From an uncultured Anaerolineae bacterium (GTDB lineage Bacteria; Chloroflexota; Anaerolineae; CG2-30-64-16): 47,206 nt of DNA. Position 1 is the first letter of the stretch; each line of letters opens with the position of its first letter. The translations under genes and the position numbers were made by a program. Positions 28,501 through 36,172 of the stretch are shown piece by piece. The DNA lies in contig CAKZKT010000137.1 of the NCBI GenBank assembly GCA_937124585.1, positions 1 to 47,206 of the forward strand, given 5' to 3'. Below the pieces are notes generated by a model that was not told the DNA's origin, did not search any database, and saw only the letters and a program-made list of their open reading frames with translations.

Positions 28501-29484
28501 CTAGCGCAGGTACATCACATCCTTCACGGCGTTGACGACATCCTCGACCTGGGGCAGGGCAAGCTGCTCCAGACGACGGTTGTAGGGCAACGGCACCTCG
28601 GCCTGCGCCACACGGCGCACCGGCGCGTCCAGATAATCGAAAGCCTGTTCGGTCACCCGGCTGGAGATCTCTGCGCCGATGCCAAACGAGCGCCAGCCTT
28701 CTTCGACGACCACCAGGCGATTGGTCTTCTTGACCGATGCGATCACCGGCGCCATGTCCAGCGGCCGCAGGGTGCGCAGATCTATGATCTCGACCTCGAT
28801 CCCCTCGGCGGCCAGGCGGTCGGCCGCCTCCAGCGATACCTGCAACATCTTCGAGTAGGACACGATCGTTGCGTCTTTGCCGACGCGCTTGACATCGGAG
28901 ACGCCGATGGGCACCAGGAAGTCCTCATCATCGGGCACTTCGCCCCTCACCTGGTAGAGGGTGGCGTGCTCGATGAAGAACACCGGATCCTCGTCGCGGA
29001 TGGCCGATTTGAGCAGGCCTTTGGCATCGGCGGGCGTGCCGGGCGCCACGACTTTGAGGCCGGGGAAATGGGCAAACACAACATCGGGCGTTTGCGAGTG
29101 GGTGGCGCCGAGCTGACGGCCGCCGCCGCCCACAGTGCGGATCACCAGCGGGACCCGGATCTGGCCGTTGAACATGTAGTGGATCTTGGCCGCGTGATTG
29201 ACGATCTGATCCATGGCCAAAAACGCGAAGTTGATGGTCATCAGCTCGGCGACGGGGCGCAGGCCGGCGATCGCTGCGCCGATGGCGGCACCGACGATCA
29301 CGCCTTCGGCGATCGGAGTGTCGCGCACGCGCTTCTCGCCGAATTCATCCAGAAAGCCGCGCGTGACGGCATAGGTGCCGCCCCATTTGCCGATCTCTTC
29401 GCCCATGATGAATACCCGCTCATCGCGATACATCTCTTCGCGCAGCGCGGCGCTGATCGCCTCTCGAACAGTCATGCGTGCCAT
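28501..29484 (-). CDS. pdhB: 2-oxoacid dehydrogenase E1 component, beta subunit
   Basis: A 327-residue transketolase-like beta subunit. Landmarks are MTVREAISAALREEM at the N-terminus, FIMGEEIGKWGGTYAVTRGF, RVRDTPIAEGVIVGAAIGAA, NHAAKIHYMFNGQI (the K/Q-binding region) and a C-terminal VVEEGWRSFGIGAEI. It starts 5 bases after the E1-alpha stop, so the two subunits are made from one message. Its role is to complete the E1 heterotetramer that decarboxylates the 2-oxoacid and acylates the lipoyl arm of E2. The AcoB type of the acetoin system is the main alternative to PdhB. Confidence 0.94.
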   Translation of the reverse strand: MARMTVREAISAALREEMYRDERVFIMGEEIGKWGGTYAVTRGFLDEFGEKRVRDTPIAEGVIVGAAIGAAIAGLRPVAELMTINFAFLAMDQIVNHAAKIHYMFNGQIRVPLVIRTVGGGGRQLGATHSQTPDVVFAHFPGLKVVAPGTPADAKGLLKSAIRDEDPVFFIEHATLYQVRGEVPDDEDFLVPIGVSDVKRVGKDATIVSYSKMLQVSLEAADRLAAEGIEVEIIDLRTLRPLDMAPVIASVKKTNRLVVVEEGWRSFGIGAEISSRVTEQAFDYLDAPVRRVAQAEVPLPYNRRLEQLALPQVEDVVNAVKDVMYLR

Positions 29485-29489
29485 GGCGC

Positions 29490-30473
29490 TTACTCCCTCT
29501 CACCGATCGGGTTGACAAAAACATGTTCCCACAGCGCGGCGTCGGGCGGCTCAGGGCTCTCCTCGGCAAAGCGGACGATCTCGTCCACCTCGGCCGCGAC
29601 CTCGCGCTGAATGGCCGCGAAGTCATCGAAGCTCGCCGTACCCTCGGCCGTCATGGTGTCCTCGATGCGGCAGAGAGGATCGCGCTCACGCCAAAACTCG
29701 ATCTCTGCCTTCGTGCGATAGCGCTCGGGATCGCCCATCGAGTGGCCGACATAACGATAGGTGATCGCTTCCAGCAGGACCGGCCCCTCCTGCCGCGCAT
29801 ATGCCAGCGCATTCGCCATCACCTCATAGGTCTCGACGACATCCTGGCCGTTGAACTGCTGGTTTTCGACGCCGTAGGCGCAGCCCTTCTCGTAGATGTT
29901 GGTCAGCGCGGAGGCGCGGCCCACCTCGGTGCCCATGCCGTACTGGTTGTTTTCGACCAGGAAGATCACCGGCAGCTTCCAGAGTGCGGCCAGGTTCATA
30001 GATTCGTGGAAATAGCCGATGTTAGTGGTGCCCTCGCCCAAGACGCACAACACCGCGTGTGGCAGCGCTTCGTAGCGGATCTGCAGGCCCACGCCGACCG
30101 CCAGCGGTAGATGGCCGCCGACGATGGCATGACCGCCCCAGTAGCGATGCGCTGCGCTCGCCAGATGCATCGAGCCGCCCTTGCCGCCGCTCACGCCGGT
30201 GGCCTTGCCCAGCAGCTCGGCCATCACCGGGCCAGGCGGCAGCCCGCGCGCGATGGCCCAGCCGTGGTCGCGGTATGCGGTCAGCAGGTGATCGTCGGGG
30301 GCCAGCGCTTTGCATGCGCCGACCGCAATCGCCTCCTCGCCGATGTAGAGGTGCAGGAAGCCACCGATCTTCCCTTCCGCGTACAGCTCCGCCGACTTTT
30401 CCTCGAAGCGACGGATCAACGCCATTTGCCGGTACAACGCCAACAATTCAGCATTGCTCAATTTGGATGTCAC
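29490..30473 (-). CDS. pdhA: 2-oxoacid dehydrogenase E1 component, alpha subunit
   Basis: A 327-residue TPP-binding alpha subunit. The start is GTG at 30473 with AAGGAGG nine bases upstream. Typical motifs are FLHLYIGEEAIAVGA, YRDHGWAIARG, GKGGSMHLAS, IVGGHLPLAVGVGLQ and a C-terminal YRYVGHSMGDPERYR. The TPP/Mg motif reads GEGTTNIGYFHESMN ... VENN, with Glu where most relatives have Asp (GDG). The substitution keeps an acidic ligand and the protein is otherwise intact, so it is probably active. It is the first gene of the E1/E2 cluster, 69 bases after the MFS gene. AcoA (acetoin) is an alternative identity. Confidence 0.93.
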   Translation of the reverse strand: MTSKLSNAELLALYRQMALIRRFEEKSAELYAEGKIGGFLHLYIGEEAIAVGACKALAPDDHLLTAYRDHGWAIARGLPPGPVMAELLGKATGVSGGKGGSMHLASAAHRYWGGHAIVGGHLPLAVGVGLQIRYEALPHAVLCVLGEGTTNIGYFHESMNLAALWKLPVIFLVENNQYGMGTEVGRASALTNIYEKGCAYGVENQQFNGQDVVETYEVMANALAYARQEGPVLLEAITYRYVGHSMGDPERYRTKAEIEFWRERDPLCRIEDTMTAEGTASFDDFAAIQREVAAEVDEIVRFAEESPEPPDAALWEHVFVNPIGERE

Positions 30474-30542
30474 GTCAAATAACCTCCTTGCGCATCAAAA
30501 TACGCCTGAACCGATAACGCCGATATACCCCAGCGCGGCAGG

Positions 30543-31886
30543 CTAGTGATGGGCAATCGCCCTTTCCTGTTCCCGGCTGGGCAACAACAGGAAACCGGCC
30601 GTCGCAATCGCCTGCAAGCCGCCGATCAGCAACAACGCGGCCTGGATGCCCACGAGGCCCGCCAGGGCCGCGCCCAGCAGCGGGCCGACCGCCAGCGCGA
30701 TGTTGTTCAGCACGTTGGCAAGGGCGGCAAAGCTGGGAGCACGACCCACAGGCGCGGCGACCAGCATCATGTCGAACAAGCCGATGTCAATGCCCGAAAT
30801 GGTGATGCCCCACAGAGCAGCCGCCGGCAGCAGCCATGCCACCGAAGGCGCCAGGGCTGTCATCACCGGATAGAGCGCGCCGCCGATGCCGCAGGCCAGA
30901 AGCAATCCGCGATGGCCGATCCGATTCGTCAGGCGTCCCCAAAGCCAATAGCCTAACACCAACGCCGCATATCCGGCTGTACCGCGCAACCCAATCCAGC
31001 TATCGTTTGCCTGCAATTCCTGCACCCAGTAGATGCTATACAATCCGACGGGCATCATCAGGGCCACGCGAAAACTGAAACTGGCGATATTGAAACGCAC
31101 GAACAGGGGATGCGCGACAAAATCGCGCAGGAAGTGATGCAATCGCGCCAGACGCCCATGGGCCTGCCGGGCCGCGTCGGCCGCGGCCTGTTCGCCGCGT
31201 GCGACCGGAGCCACCTCCACCTTGCCGAAGTAGTGCATGTTCATCAGGGCCGCGGCGAAAGAGGCCATGAAGACGAGCTGATAGCCGAGGGGAAAAGCCA
31301 GGCGGTCGAGCATGAAGCCGAACAGGGCGATGCTGCTGCCGGAAACGAGCGACATCAGCCCCCAGCGCGTGCCGTTGAAGCGGGCGCGACGCTCGACCGG
31401 AATCGCCCGCTGCATCATGGCAGCGAAGGCCGGAATGTGGATCGCCGAGGGCAGCGCGGCCAGCGTCCACAGCAGCACGATGACCGACGGCTGGAGCTGG
31501 CCGGGCACGACCAGTGGCACCAGGGCAATCAGAGGATAGAACAGCCGCGACACGAAAACGGCCCGCACCAGGACGCGGACCAGATCGCGCTGGCGCTCGA
31601 CATAGGCACCGCCCGGCAGGTAGGTCAAGATGCCCAGGAATGACGGCGCCGAGGTGAGCAGGCTGATGAGCGACGCTGAAGCGCCCAGGCGGGCCAGGAA
31701 AACCGGCAGGAAGTTGAAGATGCCACCATCCACCGGGCCGAACCACAGGCCGCTCAGCATCAGATTGCGGTAATTGCGATCCTCGACGGTTTGACTGCCG
31801 TGGCCGAGGAGCAACCGACCTGCTGCCGTACTCGCCGTACTCGCCATGCGCCCCATGGGCGCGCTGCGGAATGTTGACAGATTCAT
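30543..31886 (-). CDS. Major facilitator superfamily transporter
   Basis: A 447-residue permease with about twelve hydrophobic segments in two halves, separated by a charged loop near residues 210-235 (KVEVAPVARGEQAAADAARQ). A short soluble N-terminal extension (about 38 residues) precedes the first helix (LMLSGLWFGPVDGGIFNFLP). Conserved MFS loop residues are partly visible (GAYVERQRD after helix 2). The substrate is unknown. No strong Shine-Dalgarno precedes the ATG at 31886; in-frame ATGs follow at codons 11 and 14. It lies 93 bases after selD and upstream of the E1/E2 genes, so it may be co-transcribed with either. Confidence 0.86.
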   Translation of the reverse strand: MNLSTFRSAPMGRMASTASTAAGRLLLGHGSQTVEDRNYRNLMLSGLWFGPVDGGIFNFLPVFLARLGASASLISLLTSAPSFLGILTYLPGGAYVERQRDLVRVLVRAVFVSRLFYPLIALVPLVVPGQLQPSVIVLLWTLAALPSAIHIPAFAAMMQRAIPVERRARFNGTRWGLMSLVSGSSIALFGFMLDRLAFPLGYQLVFMASFAAALMNMHYFGKVEVAPVARGEQAAADAARQAHGRLARLHHFLRDFVAHPLFVRFNIASFSFRVALMMPVGLYSIYWVQELQANDSWIGLRGTAGYAALVLGYWLWGRLTNRIGHRGLLLACGIGGALYPVMTALAPSVAWLLPAAALWGITISGIDIGLFDMMLVAAPVGRAPSFAALANVLNNIALAVGPLLGAALAGLVGIQAALLLIGGLQAIATAGFLLLPSREQERAIAHH

Positions 31887-31979
31887 GGGTGTGATTGTAC
31901 CCTGGGAGCCAGGAAGGGCAAAAACCGGAACGACGCGATTGTGGCGCAGACACCCGGCTGTCTCGCTGCCCGGCCGCGT

Positions 31980-33029
31980 TCAGATGATCTCGATGCCGGC
32001 GCCCGTCGTCACATCGCCGATGGCCCAGGCCGACAGGCCATGCGCCGCGCAGAAGGCCCAGAACAGATCCAGCCCCGCGGCCGGCACCGCCAGCAGCAGG
32101 CCGCCGGAGGTCTGCGGGTCGTGCAACAGGGTCTCCTGCCAATCGCGCACCGGCCGCGTGTAGCGCACCAGAGAATTGTAGAAGGCCTGATTGTTGTGCG
32201 CGCCGCCGGGGAAGACCCAGTTTTCGGCATAGCTCAGCGCGCCCGGAAGCCAGGGCAGCGCGTCGAAACGGATGCGCAGGCAGGCCTGGCTGGCGCCGGC
32301 CATCTCCGACGCATGGCCGATCAGCCCGAAGCCGGTGATATCGGTCGCCGCGCGCACACCGGCCGCCTGACCGGCGCGCGCCGCAGTGCGATTCAGGCGC
32401 ATCATGCTGGCCACCGCGGCGTCCAGGTGGGCGGGCTCGACCACGCCCCGTTTAACCGCGGTGGTGATGGCACCGGTCCCCAGAGGTTTCGTCAGCACCA
32501 GCGTATCGCCGGGCCGCGCGCCGCCTTTGGTGAAGATGCGGGCCGGATGGACGATGCCGGTGACGGCCAGGCCATATTTCGGCTCCTTGTCCTGGATGGT
32601 ATGTCCGCCGGCGATGGCCGCGCCGGCCGAGCGGACGATCTCGGCGCCGCCGCGCAGGATCTCGGCCAGGAGATCGGCCGGCAGGTTCGGGGGAAAAGCC
32701 GCCAGGTTGAGGGCGAAAAGCACCTCGCCGCCCATGGCATAGACATCGCTCAGCGCGTTGGCCGCCGCGATGGCGCCGAACTCGTAGGGCGTGTCCACAA
32801 TCGGGGTGAAAAAATCCACAGTCTGGATCAGGGCCAGCTCGTCGCTCAGCCGATACACGGCGGCATCATCGGGCGCGCCGAGCCCGACCAGCAGATCGGG
32901 ATACATCTCGGCCGGAAACAGATGCTCCAAGCTGCGCAGGACCTGCGCAAGCTGCTCGGGCGGCAGCTTCGATGCTCAGCCTGCACACGAGCTGAGAGAA
33001 GTCAATTTGATGATCTGTTCACGAGTCAT
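31980..33029 (-). CDS. selD: Selenide, water dikinase (SelD), predicted selenoprotein with in-frame TGA
   Basis: Makes selenophosphate from selenide and ATP for selenocysteine synthesis. A naive call would start at 32930, but that lacks the catalytic N-terminus. The real start is the ATG at 33029, seven bases after a perfect AAGGAG. The frame then reads MTREQIIKLTSLSSCAG, one TGA (32978-32976, codon 18), and ASKLPPEQLAQVLRSL into the main body. The TGA falls at the catalytic Cys/Sec position: U18 and Lys21 match Cys17 and Lys20 of E. coli SelD. Later landmarks are TVDFFTPIVDTPYEFG, ANALSDVYAMGG, GGHTIQDKEPKYGL and LHDPQTSGGLLL. With Sec it is 349 residues, close to the usual 347. The genuine stop is also TGA. 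Sec decoding is inferred, not shown. Confidence 0.93.
32928..32954 (-). promoter_or_regulatory. SECIS-like hairpin downstream of the selD UGA
   Basis: On the minus strand TTGCGCA (32950-32944) pairs with TGCGCAG (32938-32932) around loop GGTCC. A further three pairs lie outside one C-C mismatch. The loop begins 32 bases after the UGA, within the spacing usual for bacterial SECIS elements, and has G in the first two positions. The apex strongly recalls the E. coli fdhF element (GCAGGUCUGC). A competing 7-bp hairpin (AAGCTGC/GCAGCTT, 32969-32949) overlaps its base. Confidence 0.65.
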
Positions 33030-33050
33030 TTGCGTTGCTCCTTACTCCCT

Positions 33051-33080
33051 ATTCTACCCTAATCCTGGGAATCCTTTGAA
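33051..33080 (-). promoter_or_regulatory. Candidate selD promoter
   Basis: On the minus strand TTCAAA (33080-33075) and TAGAAT (33056-33051) are 18 bases apart. The predicted start is about 15 bases before the selD ATG, leaving just enough leader for the AAGGAG site. Confidence 0.45.
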
Positions 33081-33144
33081 TCGTGTCCCAAAACCGCGGC
33101 GGTCAATTGTAGGCAAACTGCCATCCACCCATGGACAAAGCCTG

Positions 33145-33150
33145 TATAAT
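33145..33150 (+). promoter_or_regulatory. -10 box candidate of the peroxiredoxin gene
   Basis: A perfect TATAAT preceded by TG lies 57 bases before the start, but I see no good -35 hexamer at 16-18 bases. It would place the peroxiredoxin promoter back to back with that of selD. Confidence 0.4.
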
Positions 33151-33206
33151 CCTTCTGGGATTGGCGAATAAGCGCCTCGAAAACAGCAAAGTACGGAGAG
33201 ATGATC

Positions 33207-33701
33207 ATGGCCAAGAAACAAACCGAGCTGCCGGCACACGTGCCCGTAGTGGGCAGCGCTGCGCCCGATTTCGCCTTGCCGGCCGACGATGGCTCGATCG
33301 TGCGGCTGAGCGACCTGCGCGGCCAGCGCGTGGTACTCTATTTCTATCCGAAAGACGACACGCCGGGCTGCACGACGCAGGCGTGTGGTTTCCGTGATAA
33401 TTACGTCGAGATCACAGAACAGAATGCCGTGGTGTTCGGCATCAGCCCCGATGGCGTGAACAGCCATGTCAAATTCCGCACGAAGTTCAATCTGCCGTTC
33501 CGCCTGCTGGCAGACGAGGATCACAAAGTGGCGGAGATGTACGGCGTGTGGGGCGAGAAGAGCATGTACGGCAAGAAATATTTCGGCATCATCCGCTCGC
33601 ATTTCGTGATAGACGCTGACGGCAAGATCGCCGATGTCCAGTACGGCGTCAGCCCCGAGGACAGCGTGGCGAACGCGCTGGCGGCGCTGCGGCTGCGATA
33701 G
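33207..33701 (+). CDS. bcp: Peroxiredoxin, BCP/PrxQ type
   Basis: A 164-residue thiol peroxidase that reduces hydroperoxides using thioredoxin-type donors. The peroxidatic site is PKDDTPGCTTQACGF with Cys55, and a second Cys60 five residues later, the arrangement of atypical two-Cys BCP enzymes. The frame also has an ATG at 33201, but GGAG is immediately adjacent to it; the ATG at 33207 has correct spacing (eight bases). The residue at the active site is a normal Cys codon, so this neighbour of selD is not itself a selenoprotein. It is divergent from selD across 177 bases and followed by two dispersed palindromes. Confidence 0.94.
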   Translation: MAKKQTELPAHVPVVGSAAPDFALPADDGSIVRLSDLRGQRVVLYFYPKDDTPGCTTQACGFRDNYVEITEQNAVVFGISPDGVNSHVKFRTKFNLPFRLLADEDHKVAEMYGVWGEKSMYGKKYFGIIRSHFVIDADGKIADVQYGVSPEDSVANALAALRLR

Positions 33702-33710
33702 AAATCTCAC

Positions 33711-33746
33711 GACGTGCCAGGCACCCGCGAGGATGCCTTGTGCGTC
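33711..33746. repeat. Dispersed GTGCCAGGCA palindrome, degenerate copy 3
   Basis: The left arm GACGTGCCAGGCACC is intact. The right arm (33731-33746, GGATGCCTTGTGCGTC) has several changes, so the hairpin is imperfect. It begins 10 bases after the peroxiredoxin stop. Confidence 0.7.
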
Positions 33747-33759
33747 AACGGAGCACGCC

Positions 33760-33793
33760 ACGTGCCAGGCACCCTCACAGGTGCCTGGCACGT
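33760..33793. repeat. Dispersed GTGCCAGGCA palindrome, copy 4
   Basis: Perfect 14-base arms (33760-33773, 33780-33793) around loop CTCACA, nearly identical to copy 2. With copy 3 it fills the gap between the peroxiredoxin and the GT-C glycosyltransferase genes. Confidence 0.93.
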
Positions 33794-33804
33794 TAATAGT
33801 GAAT

Positions 33805-33850
33805 TTTTCATCCTGTTGATTCCCCATGTATAATCTCCCGGTTGGGAGAT
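33805..33850 (+). promoter_or_regulatory. Promoter with overlapping dyad before the GT-C gene
   Basis: TTTTCA (33805-33810) and TATAAT (33829-33834) are 18 bases apart. A perfect 7-bp dyad, ATCTCCC-GGTT-GGGAGAT (33833-33850), overlaps the -10 end. Its right arm contains the GGGAG Shine-Dalgarno of the GTG start at 33855. It could be an operator, or, if transcription starts further upstream, an RBS-sequestering hairpin. Confidence 0.5.
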
Positions 33851-33854
33851 CTCT

Positions 33855-36161
33855 GTGAATTTGCTAAAACGTCATTGGCTCGCCGCGTCCATCCTGGCGC
33901 TTTTTCTTGTCTTGGGCGTCACCTATAGCGTCGTCGTGCCGATTTTCGAGGCGCCCGATGAGCTCAGCCATTATCCGTTCGTCGCACATCTAGCACAAGG
34001 CGGCGAACTTCCCGTTCAGCGCGCCGGCCAGAAAAGCCTGTGGCAGCAGGAGGGCAGCCAGCCGCCCCTCTACTACGCCCTCGCCGCGGCCCTGACGAGC
34101 TGGCTGAATGTGGACGACCTGCCCGCGATCCATCGCCTGAATCCCCACGCGCGAGTCGGCATCCCATTGGCCTATGACAACAAAAACATCATCATCCACA
34201 CCGATCGCGAGGCGTTTCCCTGGCGCGGCGCCGTCCTGGGCGTCCATCTGACCCGATTCTTTTCGCTGGCCCTGGCCATCGGCACACTGCTCTGCACCTA
34301 TGCGCTGGCGCGGGCTGTTGTTCCCCGGCACCGCGTCGTCGCGATCGCCGCCCTGGCCATCAACGCGTTCATCCCGATGTTTATCTTCATCAGCGCGTCG
34401 GTCAACAACGACAATCTGGTCATCTTTCTGTCCTCGTTGACCCTGGTCATGTTGGTGCGGCTGATTCAACGCGGGGCCACATGGCGCTATCTGGTGTTGA
34501 TCGGTGTCATCATCGGGCTGGCCTGTCTGTCCAAGCTGAGCGCGCTGGGCCTGATTCCGTTGGCTGGCCTGGCGCTGCTGATTCGCCAGTTCACCGGGAT
34601 GTCCATTGACCGCGCGAGCCCACAGAGCATGCCGCAGTCGTTCACGCGCGTGGCGCTGCATGACATCGGCCCGCGTCTGTGGCGTTGGGCGGCAGATTAT
34701 GCGATCATGCTGGTGCCGGTCGCGCTGATCGCCGGCTGGTGGTATCTGCGCAACTGGCAGCTCTACGGCGATCCCACCGGCCTCAGCGCCATGTTGGACA
34801 TCGTCGGCCGCCGGCCCAACCGGCCGACGCTGTCTGACCTGCTGGCAGAGTTCGAGGGGCTGCGCATCAATTTCTGGGGGCTGTTCGGGGTGGTCAACGT
34901 GCTGCTCCGGCCCCCATGGATCTACCGCGTTTTCGATGCGTTGACGATCATCGCCGTGATCGGCGTTCCGGTTTGGGCCTGGCGTCAATGGCGGGCGGGC
35001 CGGCCGCTCCCCTGGCGCGAATTCGGCCTGCTCACGGCCTGGATGGGCATCGAATTCGTCGCGTTGATCCGCTGGACCACGGAGACCTTCGCCTCGCAGG
35101 GACGTCTCTTCTTTCCCGCGCTGGCGCCGATCAGCCTGTTTCTGGCGCTTGGCCTGCTCATCTGGTTCCCCGCGGCCTGGCGCAGTCGCGCGGCCGTCAT
35201 CCTGGCGCTATTCTTCTTCACGATCTCGGCTACGGCGCCGTTCACCTCGATCCTGCCCGTCTACGCGCGGCCGACCCCGCTGACGCCGGCAGACATCCCG
35301 GCCTCGGCCCGGCCATTCGACGTCACCTATGGCGACGTGGCACGACTGGTCGCATTCGAGGTGGAGCGAAACGCGGCCCGGCCGGGGGAGATGGTGCCGG
35401 TGACCCTCTACTGGCACGCGCTGGCGCCGATCGCCGAAGACCTGAGCATCTTCGTCCAGCTCGTTGCCCCTCAGGATCAGATCCTGGGCCAGGTGGATAG
35501 CTACCCGGGCGGCGGCGCGTATCCGACTAGCATATGGTCGCCGGGGGAGGTGATCCGTGATCGGTTCATGGTGCCGGTGCAGCGCGCGGCCGATGCGCCT
35601 GTGGCGGCCTATCTGATTGCCGGACTGTATCGCTATGAGACGCAGGAGCGCCTGCCGGCGCGCGATCCGGCCGGGCAGGCCGTGTTGATGCCGATCTTGA
35701 CCCGGGTCAAAATCGCCGCGCCGACGCGCAGCCAGACGCCACAACACGCGCTCGACGCCAATTTCGACCATCGCGTGCGCCTTGTGGGCTACGACTTGTC
35801 CGCCGGCCGTGTCCGACCCGGCGCGACGCTCACGCTGACGCTCCACTGGCAAGTCCAGCAAAAACTCGACCGCGACTACACGGTCTTCATTCATCTGCTG
35901 GACACAAACGACAACGCCATCAGTTACGGCGATGGCCCGCCGCTGGAAAATGCCTATCCGACTTCGTTCTGGGAGCCAGGAGAGAGCCTGGCCGACCGCC
36001 ATCTCTTGCCGATTCCGACCGACGCGGCACCCGGCCGCTATCGCATCGCCGTCGGGCTGTACGAGCCGGTCAGCGGGCAAAGGCTGCCGATCGTCGGTCC
36101 TGACGGCCAGCCGACGGCCAACCGCGTCCTGTTGGAGACGCCGGTGATCGAGCCGAAATAG
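33855..36161 (+). CDS. GT-C (ArnT/PMT-like, GT39-type) glycosyltransferase with two C-terminal beta modules
   Basis: A 768-residue membrane glycosyltransferase that would transfer a sugar from a polyprenyl-phosphate donor on the outer face. The start is GTG with GGGAG six bases upstream. The first helix is followed by the acidic catalytic loop FEAPDELSHYP (Asp-Glu), as in GT-C enzymes. About ten more hydrophobic segments extend to about residue 470. The C-terminus holds two tandem beta-rich modules (about 488-620 and 634-765). Both share the pattern VTLYWHAL/LTLHWQVQ, IFVQLV/VFIHLL, YPTS-x-W-x-PGE and Y-L/I-GLY. The same module ends the convergent GT-C gene. Acceptor unknown. Confidence 0.85.
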   Translation: MNLLKRHWLAASILALFLVLGVTYSVVVPIFEAPDELSHYPFVAHLAQGGELPVQRAGQKSLWQQEGSQPPLYYALAAALTSWLNVDDLPAIHRLNPHARVGIPLAYDNKNIIIHTDREAFPWRGAVLGVHLTRFFSLALAIGTLLCTYALARAVVPRHRVVAIAALAINAFIPMFIFISASVNNDNLVIFLSSLTLVMLVRLIQRGATWRYLVLIGVIIGLACLSKLSALGLIPLAGLALLIRQFTGMSIDRASPQSMPQSFTRVALHDIGPRLWRWAADYAIMLVPVALIAGWWYLRNWQLYGDPTGLSAMLDIVGRRPNRPTLSDLLAEFEGLRINFWGLFGVVNVLLRPPWIYRVFDALTIIAVIGVPVWAWRQWRAGRPLPWREFGLLTAWMGIEFVALIRWTTETFASQGRLFFPALAPISLFLALGLLIWFPAAWRSRAAVILALFFFTISATAPFTSILPVYARPTPLTPADIPASARPFDVTYGDVARLVAFEVERNAARPGEMVPVTLYWHALAPIAEDLSIFVQLVAPQDQILGQVDSYPGGGAYPTSIWSPGEVIRDRFMVPVQRAADAPVAAYLIAGLYRYETQERLPARDPAGQAVLMPILTRVKIAAPTRSQTPQHALDANFDHRVRLVGYDLSAGRVRPGATLTLTLHWQVQQKLDRDYTVFIHLLDTNDNAISYGDGPPLENAYPTSFWEPGESLADRHLLPIPTDAAPGRYRIAVGLYEPVSGQRLPIVGPDGQPTANRVLLETPVIEPK

Positions 36162-36172
36162 GGAAAGCGCGC

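Noticed and set aside
31036-32142. 368-codon minus-strand frame across the MFS gene and selD end
   Set aside because: It is out of frame with both genes, low-complexity and carries no motif.
31980-32930. selD as a gene starting at 32930
   Set aside because: It lacks the catalytic N-terminal motif and has no Shine-Dalgarno. The upstream ATG plus TGA (Sec) explains the locus better.
31980-33029. selD as a nonsense-mutated pseudogene
   Set aside because: The TGA lies exactly at the active-site Cys/Sec codon, the rest is intact, and a SECIS-like hairpin follows. A random nonsense change would rarely land there.
33207-33701. Peroxiredoxin as a second selenoprotein
   Set aside because: Both active-site positions are ordinary Cys codons and the frame has no internal TGA.
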